A stretch of 64,000 nt of DNA from Aquimarina amphilecti (GTDB lineage Bacteria; Bacteroidota; Bacteroidia; Flavobacteriales; Flavobacteriaceae), in the NCBI RefSeq assembly GCF_900109375.1, contig NZ_FOAB01000009.1, forward strand, positions 121,025 through 185,024, read 5' to 3'. This document shows positions 26,931 to 35,408 of this stretch, piece by piece. A model generated the notes under the pieces. That model saw only the letters and a program-made list of their open reading frames with translations, did not search any database and had not been told where the DNA came from. The first letter of the stretch is position 1. Every line of letters begins with the position of its first letter. The position numbers were made by a program, and so were the translations under genes.

Positions 26931-28286
26931 ATGAAAATATTCAAGTTCTTTTCTAAAAAGATTTTCCCAATACTCTTGGTTAATTTTATTGGAATTTTAG
27001 GGTATAGTATCGTTATTCCAATTCTTATATTTATAGTTACTGATCTAGGAGGTAATGGATTTATCTATGGTATTTTGGGAGCTATGTATCCGTTTTTTCA
27101 ATTTATTGGAGCTCCAATTTTAGGAAGACTTTCAGATCGAATTGGAAGAAAAAAAGTCTTGGTTATTAGTCAAACAGGAACTTTTATTGCTTGGTGTCTA
27201 TTTTTAATCGCATTAATACTACCTGAGACTAAGTTGTGGTCATCTAATTCAGAATTTACGGGTAATTATATTATGACACTTCCTTTGATATTACTCTTTC
27301 TAGCTAGAATTTTTGATGGTTTTACAGGAGGAAATGTTTCCGTGGCGAATGCTTATTTATCTGATATTTCTACCGATGAAGATAGGGATAAGAATTTTGG
27401 GATGATGGGTGCTTCTACAAGTTTAGGTTTTGTTTTGGGACCTGCTGTTGCAGGAATATTAGCTTCAACAATTTTAGGAGAAATATTACCAATTCTTCTG
27501 GCCGCAATCATTTCATTAATAGCAATTTTAGTGATTGTTGTTAGATTACCAGAGAGCAACCCTTGTATGGTAGATACAGGGAGTTTAAATCTTAAATCTT
27601 TTAGAAGGTTTTTTCAAGTAGAACATAAAGATTGCTTTTCTGACGAGACTGTTGTTAATGATGCTTCAAAAAACATAAATACTTTTAGAGGTGTATTGAA
27701 ACAAAAAGGAGTTTCGTTATTATTCTCAATTTATTTTTTGACTTTTTTAGCTTTTAGCCTGTTTTATGCTGGTTTACCGATATATGCTTCTACTATGTTA
27801 GAATGGACCGCTGTTGATTTGGGGATTTTTCTAGCATATTCTAGTTTTATAATGATTCTTGTACAAGGACCATTATTATCCTTTTTATCGGGTAAGGTTT
27901 CCAATATTATGTTAATTACATTAGGTGTATTATTGTTGTCATTAAGTTTTTTCTTACTTTCTTTTAATGACCTTATTGTACTCTATATAGCGAATACAAT
28001 ACTATCACTAGGTAATGGATTAATGTGGCCAAGTTTTTTGTCACTTTTATCGAGAGCAGGAAATCGATCTATACAAGGAACAATTCAAGGATATGGGAAT
28101 AGTATGGGAAGTTTAGCAAGTATATTTGGACTTGTTCTTGGAGGAATTATGTTTGAAAGTATGGGAGTGAAAATTTTTATAATTGGATCTGGAATATTTT
28201 TAGTTATTCTTATTCTTTTATTCATAAATTATATCCGAATGAAGAATACGGAAACGAAAACAGACCAAACTGTAGAAATAGTTTAG
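26931..28286 (+). CDS. Major facilitator superfamily transporter (TetA-like drug:H+ antiporter group)
   Basis: The 451-residue protein has about 12 membrane helices, motif A as GRLSDRIGRKKVL in the loop after helix 2, and a second conserved region FLARIFDGFTGGNVSVANAYLSDIS in helices 4-5, as in TetA-type exporters. A cytoplasmic central loop (about 215-260) separates the halves. It probably exports a small molecule. No TetR regulator is adjacent, and the convergent neighbour is an Lrp-type regulator. Substrate unknown. Confidence 0.92.
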   Translation: MKIFKFFSKKIFPILLVNFIGILGYSIVIPILIFIVTDLGGNGFIYGILGAMYPFFQFIGAPILGRLSDRIGRKKVLVISQTGTFIAWCLFLIALILPETKLWSSNSEFTGNYIMTLPLILLFLARIFDGFTGGNVSVANAYLSDISTDEDRDKNFGMMGASTSLGFVLGPAVAGILASTILGEILPILLAAIISLIAILVIVVRLPESNPCMVDTGSLNLKSFRRFFQVEHKDCFSDETVVNDASKNINTFRGVLKQKGVSLLFSIYFLTFLAFSLFYAGLPIYASTMLEWTAVDLGIFLAYSSFIMILVQGPLLSFLSGKVSNIMLITLGVLLLSLSFFLLSFNDLIVLYIANTILSLGNGLMWPSFLSLLSRAGNRSIQGTIQGYGNSMGSLASIFGLVLGGIMFESMGVKIFIIGSGIFLVILILLFINYIRMKNTETKTDQTVEIV

Positions 28287-28306
28287 TTTTATAGTAATGT
28301 TATTAA

Positions 28307-28762
28307 CTAAGGAATAGGTAAAAATGAAAAGTCTTTTACTTCAGTCATAACGAATGAACTTTGTACTTTAGAAATATTTTCTAATGAAGCTAATTTATTA
28401 GAAAGAAAATGCTGATAACTCTCCATATCTTCCGCATATATTTTAATTAGATAATCAAACATTCCGGCTACGTGATAGCATTCTACAACTTCTGGAAACT
28501 GTTGAATGTCTTTTTCGAACTTTTTTAAATAATCAGTTTGGTGAAGATTTAAGGTTACATTACAAAATACCATCAGTTGTAATCCTGCTTTTTTTCTGTC
28601 TAGAATAGCTTTATAGGATTTTATATAGCCTTCACGCTCCAATTTCTTTACTCTTTCAAAAATAGGAGTAGTAGTAAGATTCAATCGTTCTGCAATCTCC
28701 TTGATAGTTATTTTACCATTTTTTTGTAATAAATTTAGAATAGATCGATCAATTTTATCCAT
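28307..28762 (-). CDS. Lrp/AsnC-family transcriptional regulator
   Basis: The N-terminal helix-turn-helix reads IDRSILNLLQKNGKITIKEI then RLNLTTTPIFERVKKLE. A C-terminal RAM domain (about 65-150) with VVECYHVAGMFDYLIKIY binds amino acids. It is divergent from the cystathionine gamma-synthase-like gene across a 200-base AT-rich gap. This arrangement suggests that it controls that gene in response to an amino acid such as methionine; that is inference from context. Confidence 0.94.
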   Translation of the reverse strand: MDKIDRSILNLLQKNGKITIKEIAERLNLTTTPIFERVKKLEREGYIKSYKAILDRKKAGLQLMVFCNVTLNLHQTDYLKKFEKDIQQFPEVVECYHVAGMFDYLIKIYAEDMESYQHFLSNKLASLENISKVQSSFVMTEVKDFSFLPIP

Positions 28763-28964
28763 AATATTTTTCTTTTTTGATTATACTGTCTAATCAAAAA
28801 TAGAATAAAATTCTTTTTAAATTATAATTTTATGTTTTAATTCTAATTTTAGATTGTAAAACAGTTTTTATTTCTTAATACTTAATTTTATATAGTTATA
28901 AATACTAATTATTTCCTCTATAGAAAGTGATTAGAATAATTAATAAATACAGTAAACCAAAGAA

Positions 28965-30248
28965 ATGAAAGATCACAATTTTAATCCAGAGAGTTTAATG
29001 ATGACCTATGGTTATAAGCCTGAGTTATCTGAAGGAGCGATAAAATGTCCAATATTTCAAACTTCTACGTTTGTTTTTAAAACAGCTGAAGAAGGTAAAG
29101 CATTTTTCGAATTAGCATATGGCTTAAGGGAAAAGTCAGAAAAAGAAGAATTAGGATTAATCTATAGTAGGATTAATAATCCTAATCTCGAAATTTTGGA
29201 AAACAGATTATGTCTTTGGGATAAAGCTGATGATTGTGCTGTATTCGAGAGTGGGATGTCTGCAATTAGTACTGTATTATTAGAATTCTTGAAACCAGGT
29301 GACTTATTAGTATATAGTAATCCAGTATATGGAGGAACTGATCATTTTATTCATCATTTTTTGGACAAAATAGGAGTAGATACGATAGGAGTGATGCCTA
29401 ATCAAACTATCGAAGAGGTAGAAGAGATGATAGAGGCTTCTGGTAAATCAGATAAATTAGCAATGATTTATTTAGAAACTCCTGCAAACCCTACTAATGA
29501 TATTGTAGATATCGAGAAGTTTAGTCAGATTGCAGTAAAGTATAGTTCTGAAGAACGAAAAACTTTGGTAGCTGTAGATAACACATATATGGGACCTTTA
29601 TGGCAACATCCATTACAATGCGGTGCTGATCTTGTTTTATATTCTGCTACTAAATATATAGGAGGACATAGTGATCTTATTGCTGGTGCAGTATTAGGTA
29701 ATGCAGAGTTAATGATCCGAGTTAAAACTTTACGTACTTTTCTGGGTAATATGGTAAGCCCTCATACAGCTTGGTTATTATTAAGAAGTTTAGAAACATT
29801 AAAGGTACGTATGGATCAGCAAACTCAAAATGCACAGTTGGTCGCTGATTACTTAGAGAAGCATCCTAAAATTGAGAAAGTACATTATCTAGGATTGCTT
29901 GAAGAAGGAACAGAATCTTATGAGATATATAAGAAACAATGTTCAGCTCCGGGAGCGATGGTTTCTTTTGATATTGTTGGAGGAGAAAAAGAGGCATTTA
30001 TGTTTCTTAACAACTTAAAACTTATGAAACTCGCAGTAAGTTTAGGAGGTACAGAAAGCTTGTCAGAACATCCAAAAACAATGACGCATGCAGGAGTAGA
30101 TGAAGCACAAAGACAACAAATGAATATTACAGATCAATTGGTGAGATTATCTATTGGAGTTGAAAGTGCAAAGGACTTGATTTGGGATCTAGAACAAGCA
30201 TTAGAAAAGGTTGATATAGCCAATGCTTTAGAAGTAGAAACTGTTTAA
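28965..30248 (+). CDS. PLP-dependent Cys/Met metabolism enzyme (cystathionine gamma-synthase / methionine gamma-lyase family)
   Basis: The 427-residue protein has the fold-type I PLP landmarks: IYSRINNPNLEILENRL, ESGMSAISTVLLEF, YLETPANPTN, VDNTYMGP and the Schiff-base lysine Lys230 in YSATKYIGGHSDLIAGAV. The C-terminal SLGGTESLSEHPKTMTHAG is typical of the transsulfuration group. It may make cystathionine, or split methionine to methanethiol and 2-oxobutyrate; the sequence alone does not decide. It lies next to a divergent Lrp-type regulator and ends at a terminator. Confidence 0.9.
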   Translation: MKDHNFNPESLMMTYGYKPELSEGAIKCPIFQTSTFVFKTAEEGKAFFELAYGLREKSEKEELGLIYSRINNPNLEILENRLCLWDKADDCAVFESGMSAISTVLLEFLKPGDLLVYSNPVYGGTDHFIHHFLDKIGVDTIGVMPNQTIEEVEEMIEASGKSDKLAMIYLETPANPTNDIVDIEKFSQIAVKYSSEERKTLVAVDNTYMGPLWQHPLQCGADLVLYSATKYIGGHSDLIAGAVLGNAELMIRVKTLRTFLGNMVSPHTAWLLLRSLETLKVRMDQQTQNAQLVADYLEKHPKIEKVHYLGLLEEGTESYEIYKKQCSAPGAMVSFDIVGGEKEAFMFLNNLKLMKLAVSLGGTESLSEHPKTMTHAGVDEAQRQQMNITDQLVRLSIGVESAKDLIWDLEQALEKVDIANALEVETV

Positions 30249-30266
30249 AAATAGTTATCCAAAGTT

Positions 30267-30298
30267 AAAAAGCCCAGGTACAAAGTATTTGGGTTTTT
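30267..30298 (+). terminator. Terminator after the PLP enzyme
   Basis: AAAAGCCCA (30267-30275) pairs with TGGGTTTTT (30290-30298) with one G-T pair, followed by T-rich DNA. It separates the gene from the convergent GH18 gene. Confidence 0.8.
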
Positions 30299-30309
30299 AT
30301 ATTTTATTG

Positions 30310-31536
30310 TTATTCTGAAAATTTCTCATTTAATAAATCCCATAATTCCGTATAACCATCATCATATCCTAGTGCCCAAATTCCGACTCCTCCTATTTTA
30401 TTGCTTTTTATCCAATCATATTTAATCGATAGCGATGTAGTGTCTTCGAAAAATAATTGTCTGTATTTTTTGCTGCTATCTTCAATAACCAGGTAACTTG
30501 AAGAACTTTTTTTATCAAACTGAACTGGTATTTTTAGTGAGTCCATATATATATCCTTTATCGTATGATATCTTGGATGGGATTTAAATTTATTAACTAT
30601 TGCACCTATTTCAGAACTATTAGTATACCACTCAGCTCCGTAGTAAGGCAATCCAATAATTAGTTTACTAAGGAGTATCCCCTTCTTGTTATAATAATCA
30701 ACAGATGTTTCTAAGCCATTTCCAAATAGTTGACTTGTTTTAAAAGGAGTTACAGGTCCTGTCGTTTTACTAAAACTACCGTAATAATCATATCCCATTA
30801 ATGTATAAAAATCTATATATGGATCAATAGCTTGTATGTCAAAAACATCATTCCAGTCAATTGCATAAAGACATAGAGATATCATATAATTAGGATTATC
30901 TTGTTTTAGGCTTTTAGAAATTTCGATAATAAAATTAGTATAGTTTTCTTTATCTTCTTTTGATACTCCTTCAAAATCAATATTTATACCATCCGCAGAT
31001 CTAAAAGCGAGTAAACTTGATATACTATCTATTAGTGTTTTTTGAGCTTTTAGATTTTTTAAAAATGTACTGTTGTTTTTACCACCAAAATTAGAAACTG
31101 ATAAGAACACTTTACAGCCTTTTGTTTTAGCACTATCAATTAGCGGTGTAGTTTTCCATTGATGAATACTTTTGTAGCAGCCCGTTTCTGGTTGTATCTC
31201 ATAAGAAAAATAGGAGAGTCCCCATAACATGGAAAAATTATAATTTTTATAGGAGGAACCGTTAGCGTATATATGCCAACCAAATGTTTTTATACCTGGA
31301 TGTACCTTTCCTTTTTTGTGTTTTATTTTTTTGTGTACTCTTTTATGAAAACTATCCCATTGTGATTCTCTTTTAAAGTTATAATTTTCGAATTTTTGAT
31401 TTTGTAATTGACGATCGCTGGTGTAACTACTATTATTAGATTCTATTAGATTTCTATTCTTTTGCTCAGGTTCATTATAGGTATTACAGTTGATTATAAG
31501 AACAAGTAGGCTAAAAGTAAATAGGAGTTTCTTCAT
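30310..31536 (-). CDS. GH18-family glycoside hydrolase, predicted lipoprotein
   Basis: The lipoprotein signal VLIINC (Cys17) is followed by a hydrophilic linker and a GH18 barrel. The catalytic signature is D182-G-I-N185-I-D187-F-E189: the proton-donor Glu189 is present, and Asn replaces the first Asp of the usual DxDxE, as in YaaH/CotE-like GH18 proteins. Other landmarks are KVFLSVSNFGG, MGYDYYGS, GLPYYGAEWY and GGVGIWALGYDDG. It probably acts on chitin or peptidoglycan at the cell surface. It is convergent with the PLP enzyme, and its 5' side faces the twin-peptide locus. Confidence 0.92.
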   Translation of the reverse strand: MKKLLFTFSLLVLIINCNTYNEPEQKNRNLIESNNSSYTSDRQLQNQKFENYNFKRESQWDSFHKRVHKKIKHKKGKVHPGIKTFGWHIYANGSSYKNYNFSMLWGLSYFSYEIQPETGCYKSIHQWKTTPLIDSAKTKGCKVFLSVSNFGGKNNSTFLKNLKAQKTLIDSISSLLAFRSADGINIDFEGVSKEDKENYTNFIIEISKSLKQDNPNYMISLCLYAIDWNDVFDIQAIDPYIDFYTLMGYDYYGSFSKTTGPVTPFKTSQLFGNGLETSVDYYNKKGILLSKLIIGLPYYGAEWYTNSSEIGAIVNKFKSHPRYHTIKDIYMDSLKIPVQFDKKSSSSYLVIEDSSKKYRQLFFEDTTSLSIKYDWIKSNKIGGVGIWALGYDDGYTELWDLLNEKFSE

Positions 31537-31699
31537 AATATTTTAGAATTACTTACATAATAAGTAAAGATAGCTTTATGTTTTCCATTTAATTATCCGA
31601 AATCATAATAGATTTTATAAAAGATATGTCATTTAGAATATTTTTCTAACACACAAAAAAAATATAAAAGACTGTTTTTTAGACGATTAATTGTTTTTA

Positions 31700-31736
31700 G
31701 GGGGTATCCCACTATGCATTTCGGGTGTTTTCCCCC
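31700..31736 (+). promoter_or_regulatory. GC-rich nested inverted repeat before the twin-peptide promoter
   Basis: GGGGG (31700-31704) matches CCCCC (31732-31736), and inside it CCC (31708-31710) matches GGG (31723-31725) around ACTATGCATTTC. In otherwise AT-rich DNA this stands out. It ends one base before the -33 TTG of the peptide promoter, so it could be an operator or upstream activator site. Confidence 0.4.
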
Positions 31737-31737
31737 A

Positions 31738-31768
31738 TTGCGTTGTGTGTATTCCTGAAGTATATTTG
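31738..31768 (+). promoter_or_regulatory. Promoter of the twin-peptide unit
   Basis: TTG (31738-31740), a 20-base spacer and TATATTTG (31761-31768) fit the Bacteroidota consensus TTG-N17-23-TAnnTTTG. The first peptide ATG lies 52 bases after the -7 box. Confidence 0.75.
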
Positions 31769-31820
31769 TACCAGAATTATAAATAAAAGATATATTAATC
31801 ATTTTTACACATACAGCATT

Positions 31821-31907
31821 ATGAACTTACTGGGCATTAACTTTCGTTTTATTTTAGATTTTTTACAAGAATTACCTAAAGCAAGTAGTCACGCTATTCA
31901 TAGATAA
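31821..31907 (+). CDS. Twin small peptide 1, 28 residues
   Basis: A 28-codon gene encodes MNLLGINFRF, then ILDFLQ, then the conserved end ELPKASSHAIHR. It aligns without gaps to the second 28-codon gene at 32032, sharing 18 of 28 residues. In the last 12 codons nine differ only at silent positions, which is the mark of selection on the peptide. It has no signal peptide and no full membrane segment; the middle can form an amphipathic helix. It has its own promoter upstream. Longer upstream in-frame codons overlap the promoter and are not conserved. Function is unknown; a signalling peptide or a peptide toxin are guesses. Confidence 0.75.
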   Translation: MNLLGINFRFILDFLQELPKASSHAIHR

Positions 31908-31921
31908 TAGACGACAAAACT

Positions 31922-31945
31922 AAAGTATAAAATTTTGGATACTTT
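31922..31945 (+). promoter_or_regulatory. Hairpin between the two peptide genes
   Basis: AAAGTAT (31922-31928) pairs with ATACTTT (31939-31945) around a ten-base loop. No T run follows, so it may be a processing or attenuation structure rather than a terminator. Confidence 0.35.
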
Positions 31946-32031
31946 CATGATTTTATATAATTAATAGAGATCACTTAAATTTATTGTAAATAAAAATTCA
32001 GATTATATAAAACAACTTTACACAAGATATT

Positions 32032-32118
32032 ATGAAACCATTTCGTATTAATTTCAAATTTTTGAAAAAATTTTTAAAAGAACTTCCGAAGGCTTGTAGC
32101 CATGCGATACACAGATAG
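32032..32118 (+). CDS. Twin small peptide 2, 28 residues
   Basis: The 28-codon gene encodes MKPFRINFKF, then LKKFLK, then ELPKACSHAIHR. It has the same length as twin 1 and shares the INF-x-F core and the C-terminus, with Cys22 replacing Ser. It carries seven Lys/Arg in the first 20 residues, so it is more basic than twin 1, and looks like a cationic amphipathic helix followed by a His-rich end. It lies 124 bases after twin 1 with no clear promoter of its own, and before a hairpin and a strong terminator. Function unknown. Confidence 0.75.
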   Translation: MKPFRINFKFLKKFLKELPKACSHAIHR

Positions 32119-32148
32119 GATGTAATTGTAAATTGGAAGAAACAACAT

Positions 32149-32174
32149 ATTAGAATTTTGGGGGAAATTCTAAT
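32149..32174 (+). other. Ten-base-pair hairpin after twin peptide 2
   Basis: ATTAGAATTT (32149-32158) pairs perfectly with AAATTCTAAT (32165-32174) around the G-rich loop TGGGGG. It lies between the second peptide stop and the terminator and could stabilise the short mRNA's 3' end. Confidence 0.5.
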
Positions 32175-32196
32175 ACTTAGTTATAATAATGGGGAC

Positions 32197-32228
32197 AAAA
32201 AACCGGATGTTTATACATCCGGTTTTTT
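32197..32228. terminator. Strong terminator of the twin-peptide unit
   Basis: AAAAAACCGGATGT (32197-32210) pairs with ACATCCGGTTTTTT (32215-32228) around a four-base loop. It ends the peptide transcript and can also serve the convergent glycosidase gene. Confidence 0.93.
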
Positions 32229-32276
32229 ATTGTTCCCTTTGTAAAGTTTAAAAAGATACTATTTTTATCACTTACA

Positions 32277-34718
32277 TTATCGAACAATAAATTTACTAAT
32301 AGCCTTATCTGATTTAAGGATGTATAGTCCACTAGAAAGCCCTGAAATATCTATTGTGTAATTTGCAGACTTTACATTTAGGTCCATTACTTTTTTACCT
32401 AGAAGATTATATAGTGTTAAGTACTGATTTCCTCTTTGCGATATACTGATAATAGATCCGTTGGTAGGATTGGGTGAAACAATAATCCTTTGGTCTTCAT
32501 TGTTTTCTAATCTAGAGCCTCTAAATTCAGATGGTTTTACTTTTAATACAATAACTTTTCTTGTTCTGGCACCTTCATTATCGATGGCTACAATTCTTAA
32601 TCGATAGGTGCCAACACTTATATTTTGTAGTTTAGCGTTGCCACCCCATACATATGGAGATTCTGTATCTATACGGATAAGTTCATTATTTAAGTATAGG
32701 CGAACTTCTTTAATAGAGCCATCAGGATCATTTGCTTCTGCTCTTACAGAAATTGTGTTTCCTTCGGAGAAAACACTAGTTTCAGTAGGGTGTAATACGA
32801 TTAATTCTGGAGGAAGGTTGTTATCTATAGTCTCATCTTTTACATATATCGTAACAGATTTAGTTGTAGTTGCACCTAGGTTATCTTCAGCAATGGCTTT
32901 AAGAACATAAGTACCAGTTTCCAAATTTTTTAAAATTTCATTACCATTAGGACCTCCCCAAATGTATGGAGCAGCAACATCTTTTCTCAAGAAAACATCG
33001 TTAACATAAAGAGTAACATTAGCAATACCATCATCATCAGAAGCTTCTGTATGTACGCTAACTGTACTTCTTGTATTGAGCGTGATATTGTTTACAGGAG
33101 TTAAAAAGCTTAATGAAGGAGGAGTATTTGTTATAGTTTCTTTTCGTTTATAATGTACTACATACATCGAATAAGGTCTTAAACTGTATATTTCTCCTTG
33201 TGGATTGATATTTGAAATATCTTTTTTCAATCGAGCGTTTTCAGAAGTATCATTAATAGCTGTTATGAGATTTTGACTTTTATCAGGTGTGATTTCTTTG
33301 AATTCTATAATTTCTCCATCAATATTATTTTCGAAAGAAGTTTTGTTTAGTTTATAATTATTTCCTTTTTTATTGAAAATAAATGTGTATCCTTCTTTGG
33401 TTTCAGGGTTGTAAAAAGTACCTGCGTCTACTTCGTTGTATTTGCCTTCGAACTCCCCGAGACCATCATACTTTTTAGAATTATTGATGTTGGTTTTTAT
33501 AAATTTAGTTGATTTTTTTACGGGGTCTTTGAACATTTTGAAGAAAGAGTAGTTGATTAATTCCTGGTATTCAAAATCATTAGGTACTAACTCATAGCCC
33601 CTTGATCTAAAATCTAACCATTGCTGAAAAGAATGCCAGCTACTTAATTCGATTTGAGGATTACTAAAGAGTTTCATCATAAAATTAGCATTAAATAATC
33701 CACCTAAATAAGAAAGGCGAAGTTTGTACTTTCTTAAATTTCCTCTAAAACCACCTGTATGATATTCTGTTAGCCATATTTTTTTTGTAGGAAAATCGCT
33801 TTTTAACCTGTCGAAAGTACTTTGTAATCTGTTGTCGTTATGGGAAATGCCATAAGTATATGATTTTTCGTATGGGAAGAAATTATTTATAGAAATGTTA
33901 CTATTCATTCCATTTTCTGCATATAAATGAACAGCCAAAGCATCATACCAACCTTCTTTCATAACATCTTGATACCAATTCTCTAATCTATTGCCAGAAG
34001 GAGCAGGGCCATCTAAGAACGATTCTTCCGTATAGAATTTAGCAGGTAGTACTACAGCAACTTTTGCATTAGGGAATATGGTTTTAATCATCTCTGAAGC
34101 TTCTTTTGCTTTTCTAAGATAAAACTGACTATTAGGGAATGGAGTCTTATATGCGGAAAAGAAAACCTCATTACCTATTTCGAAATGATTAATTTTGGCT
34201 CCCATATCTTTGATTCCCTCTAACACTTCTCTATTTTCTTCCAAAGTCATCGTAGATAGGTTAATGATATACGTAACTTCTGGTTTTTCGCTAGCTATAA
34301 ATTTTGCAAATTCTCGCCAATCTTGTCCATTTTCACCTTTTCCATTTCTTCGTAGTCCTTCATTACTATCCGTAACATGTCTTTGGAAATCTGCTGGTGT
34401 CATCGTTCCGGTAACATAATCATTAGCGAATCCTGTTTTTAGATTTAGATAATTAGATCCTGTGCCAGCAGGGTATCTTACGGTTGGTTTACCTAGATCA
34501 TTGTACACTTTTTTAAAAGTACTATTCGTTGAATAATAAGGTTTATTCATATGTTCATCATTATAACCATATACTTTTTTTTGTAAAGTGGTATTATTGC
34601 TATAATTTAAGGATACTTCAATTGTGTTTTGAGACCATCCTCGTATTGTAAAAAAGATCGTTATAAGACATATTAATGCAAAATTTGATTTTACATTATA
34701 ATTTGTTTTTGTGTTCAT
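32277..34718 (-). CDS. Secreted clan GH-A-type glycoside hydrolase with two Ig domains and T9SS tail
   Basis: A signal peptide (near ITIFFTIRGWSQ) leads into a TIM-barrel enzyme (about 30-540) with the two clan GH-A glutamates in HFEIGNEVFF (acid) and IWLTEYHTGG (nucleophile), resembling GH39/GH51/GH30-type enzymes. Two similar Ig-like modules follow, each with a VRLYLN-type or VTLYVN-type strand and an APYIWGG or SPYVWGG turn. A T9SS sorting tail begins VSPNPTNGS and ends ISKFIVR. It should be exported through the Por system to act on a polysaccharide. The Ig and tail part is closely related to that of the G8 protein upstream. Confidence 0.85.
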   Translation of the reverse strand: MNTKTNYNVKSNFALICLITIFFTIRGWSQNTIEVSLNYSNNTTLQKKVYGYNDEHMNKPYYSTNSTFKKVYNDLGKPTVRYPAGTGSNYLNLKTGFANDYVTGTMTPADFQRHVTDSNEGLRRNGKGENGQDWREFAKFIASEKPEVTYIINLSTMTLEENREVLEGIKDMGAKINHFEIGNEVFFSAYKTPFPNSQFYLRKAKEASEMIKTIFPNAKVAVVLPAKFYTEESFLDGPAPSGNRLENWYQDVMKEGWYDALAVHLYAENGMNSNISINNFFPYEKSYTYGISHNDNRLQSTFDRLKSDFPTKKIWLTEYHTGGFRGNLRKYKLRLSYLGGLFNANFMMKLFSNPQIELSSWHSFQQWLDFRSRGYELVPNDFEYQELINYSFFKMFKDPVKKSTKFIKTNINNSKKYDGLGEFEGKYNEVDAGTFYNPETKEGYTFIFNKKGNNYKLNKTSFENNIDGEIIEFKEITPDKSQNLITAINDTSENARLKKDISNINPQGEIYSLRPYSMYVVHYKRKETITNTPPSLSFLTPVNNITLNTRSTVSVHTEASDDDGIANVTLYVNDVFLRKDVAAPYIWGGPNGNEILKNLETGTYVLKAIAEDNLGATTTKSVTIYVKDETIDNNLPPELIVLHPTETSVFSEGNTISVRAEANDPDGSIKEVRLYLNNELIRIDTESPYVWGGNAKLQNISVGTYRLRIVAIDNEGARTRKVIVLKVKPSEFRGSRLENNEDQRIIVSPNPTNGSIISISQRGNQYLTLYNLLGKKVMDLNVKSANYTIDISGLSSGLYILKSDKAISKFIVR

Positions 34719-35344
34719 TAGTTTGTATAATTAATTTGAGATTTTTTTTTGTTTATTAGCTGTAAACTTTTTCTATTTGTATGATTTTTGTTATACAATA
34801 TTAAATTTGCTAAGTGCAGTATTCTTGCGTTTTATTTCTGTTAATGTCCTATTAGAGTATCCAGAAAGTGTTACCTGCATAAGCGTTACCAATAGATATA
34901 AGTATCTACTTGAGATAAAATTTTTCATAAAGTTTGTGTTATAGTATTAATAATAGAGTCATTGAGAATGACAGAATTATTATAAAAGGAATAATCATTC
35001 ACCTTAAAAAAGAAAGGTGATTGCTTAGATTTAGCAATAGGATTATTCTGAGCTATTTTAATACTTGGGAAGTGAAAGATTGTATTTGTAAGCTGTTTTG
35101 AAAAGTTTTTTTACATAAGTTTTGTTTTAAGGTTAATATGATCTGGAAAAAATTTTCAGTTAAAACTAATTCTGGATTTGATAATAAATGATCTTCTTTG
35201 GTTCAATATTATCTGTATTTATACAAATATTAAGTATGTGGAAATTGATTTTATGTAAGCATAATATCTTGTAAATGTAGATGAAAGGTAAACCTAACAA
35301 GTTTTTTTTAGTTTCAGTTTCAGTTTTTTTTGGTAACTAAATTA
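34719..35344 (-). promoter_or_regulatory. Long upstream region of the GH-A-type gene, with a block shared with the G8 gene
   Basis: No gene is visible. Two small hairpins lie side by side (TCACCTT/AAGGTGA at 34999-35020 and ATTGCT/AGCAAT at 35020-35038). From about 35070 to 35265 the sequence is related to 38562-38745 upstream of the G8-domain gene: both contain AAAGATTGTATTTGTAAGC and TTTTTTTACATA, and then similar stretches around ATTCTGG and TGATTTT. The shared block suggests common regulation or a duplicated leader. Confidence 0.6.
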
Positions 35345-35383
35345 TTGGTAATGCGTATCGCGTATAGTTATACGCATTACCAA
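35345..35383 (-). terminator. Hairpin after the G8-domain gene
   Basis: TTGGTAATGCGTAT (35345-35358) pairs perfectly with ATACGCATTACCAA (35370-35383) around 11 bases. It lies 26 bases past the G8 gene stop. It lacks a strong T run on the minus strand, so it may be an mRNA-end stabiliser. Confidence 0.7.
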
Positions 35384-35408
35384 ATTTCATGTGTATGGAA
35401 TACTACTA

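Noticed and set aside
31725..31820. In-frame upstream extension of twin peptide 1 to about 60 residues
   Set aside because: The extra codons overlap the promoter's -7 box and have no counterpart before twin peptide 2; only the final 28 codons are conserved.
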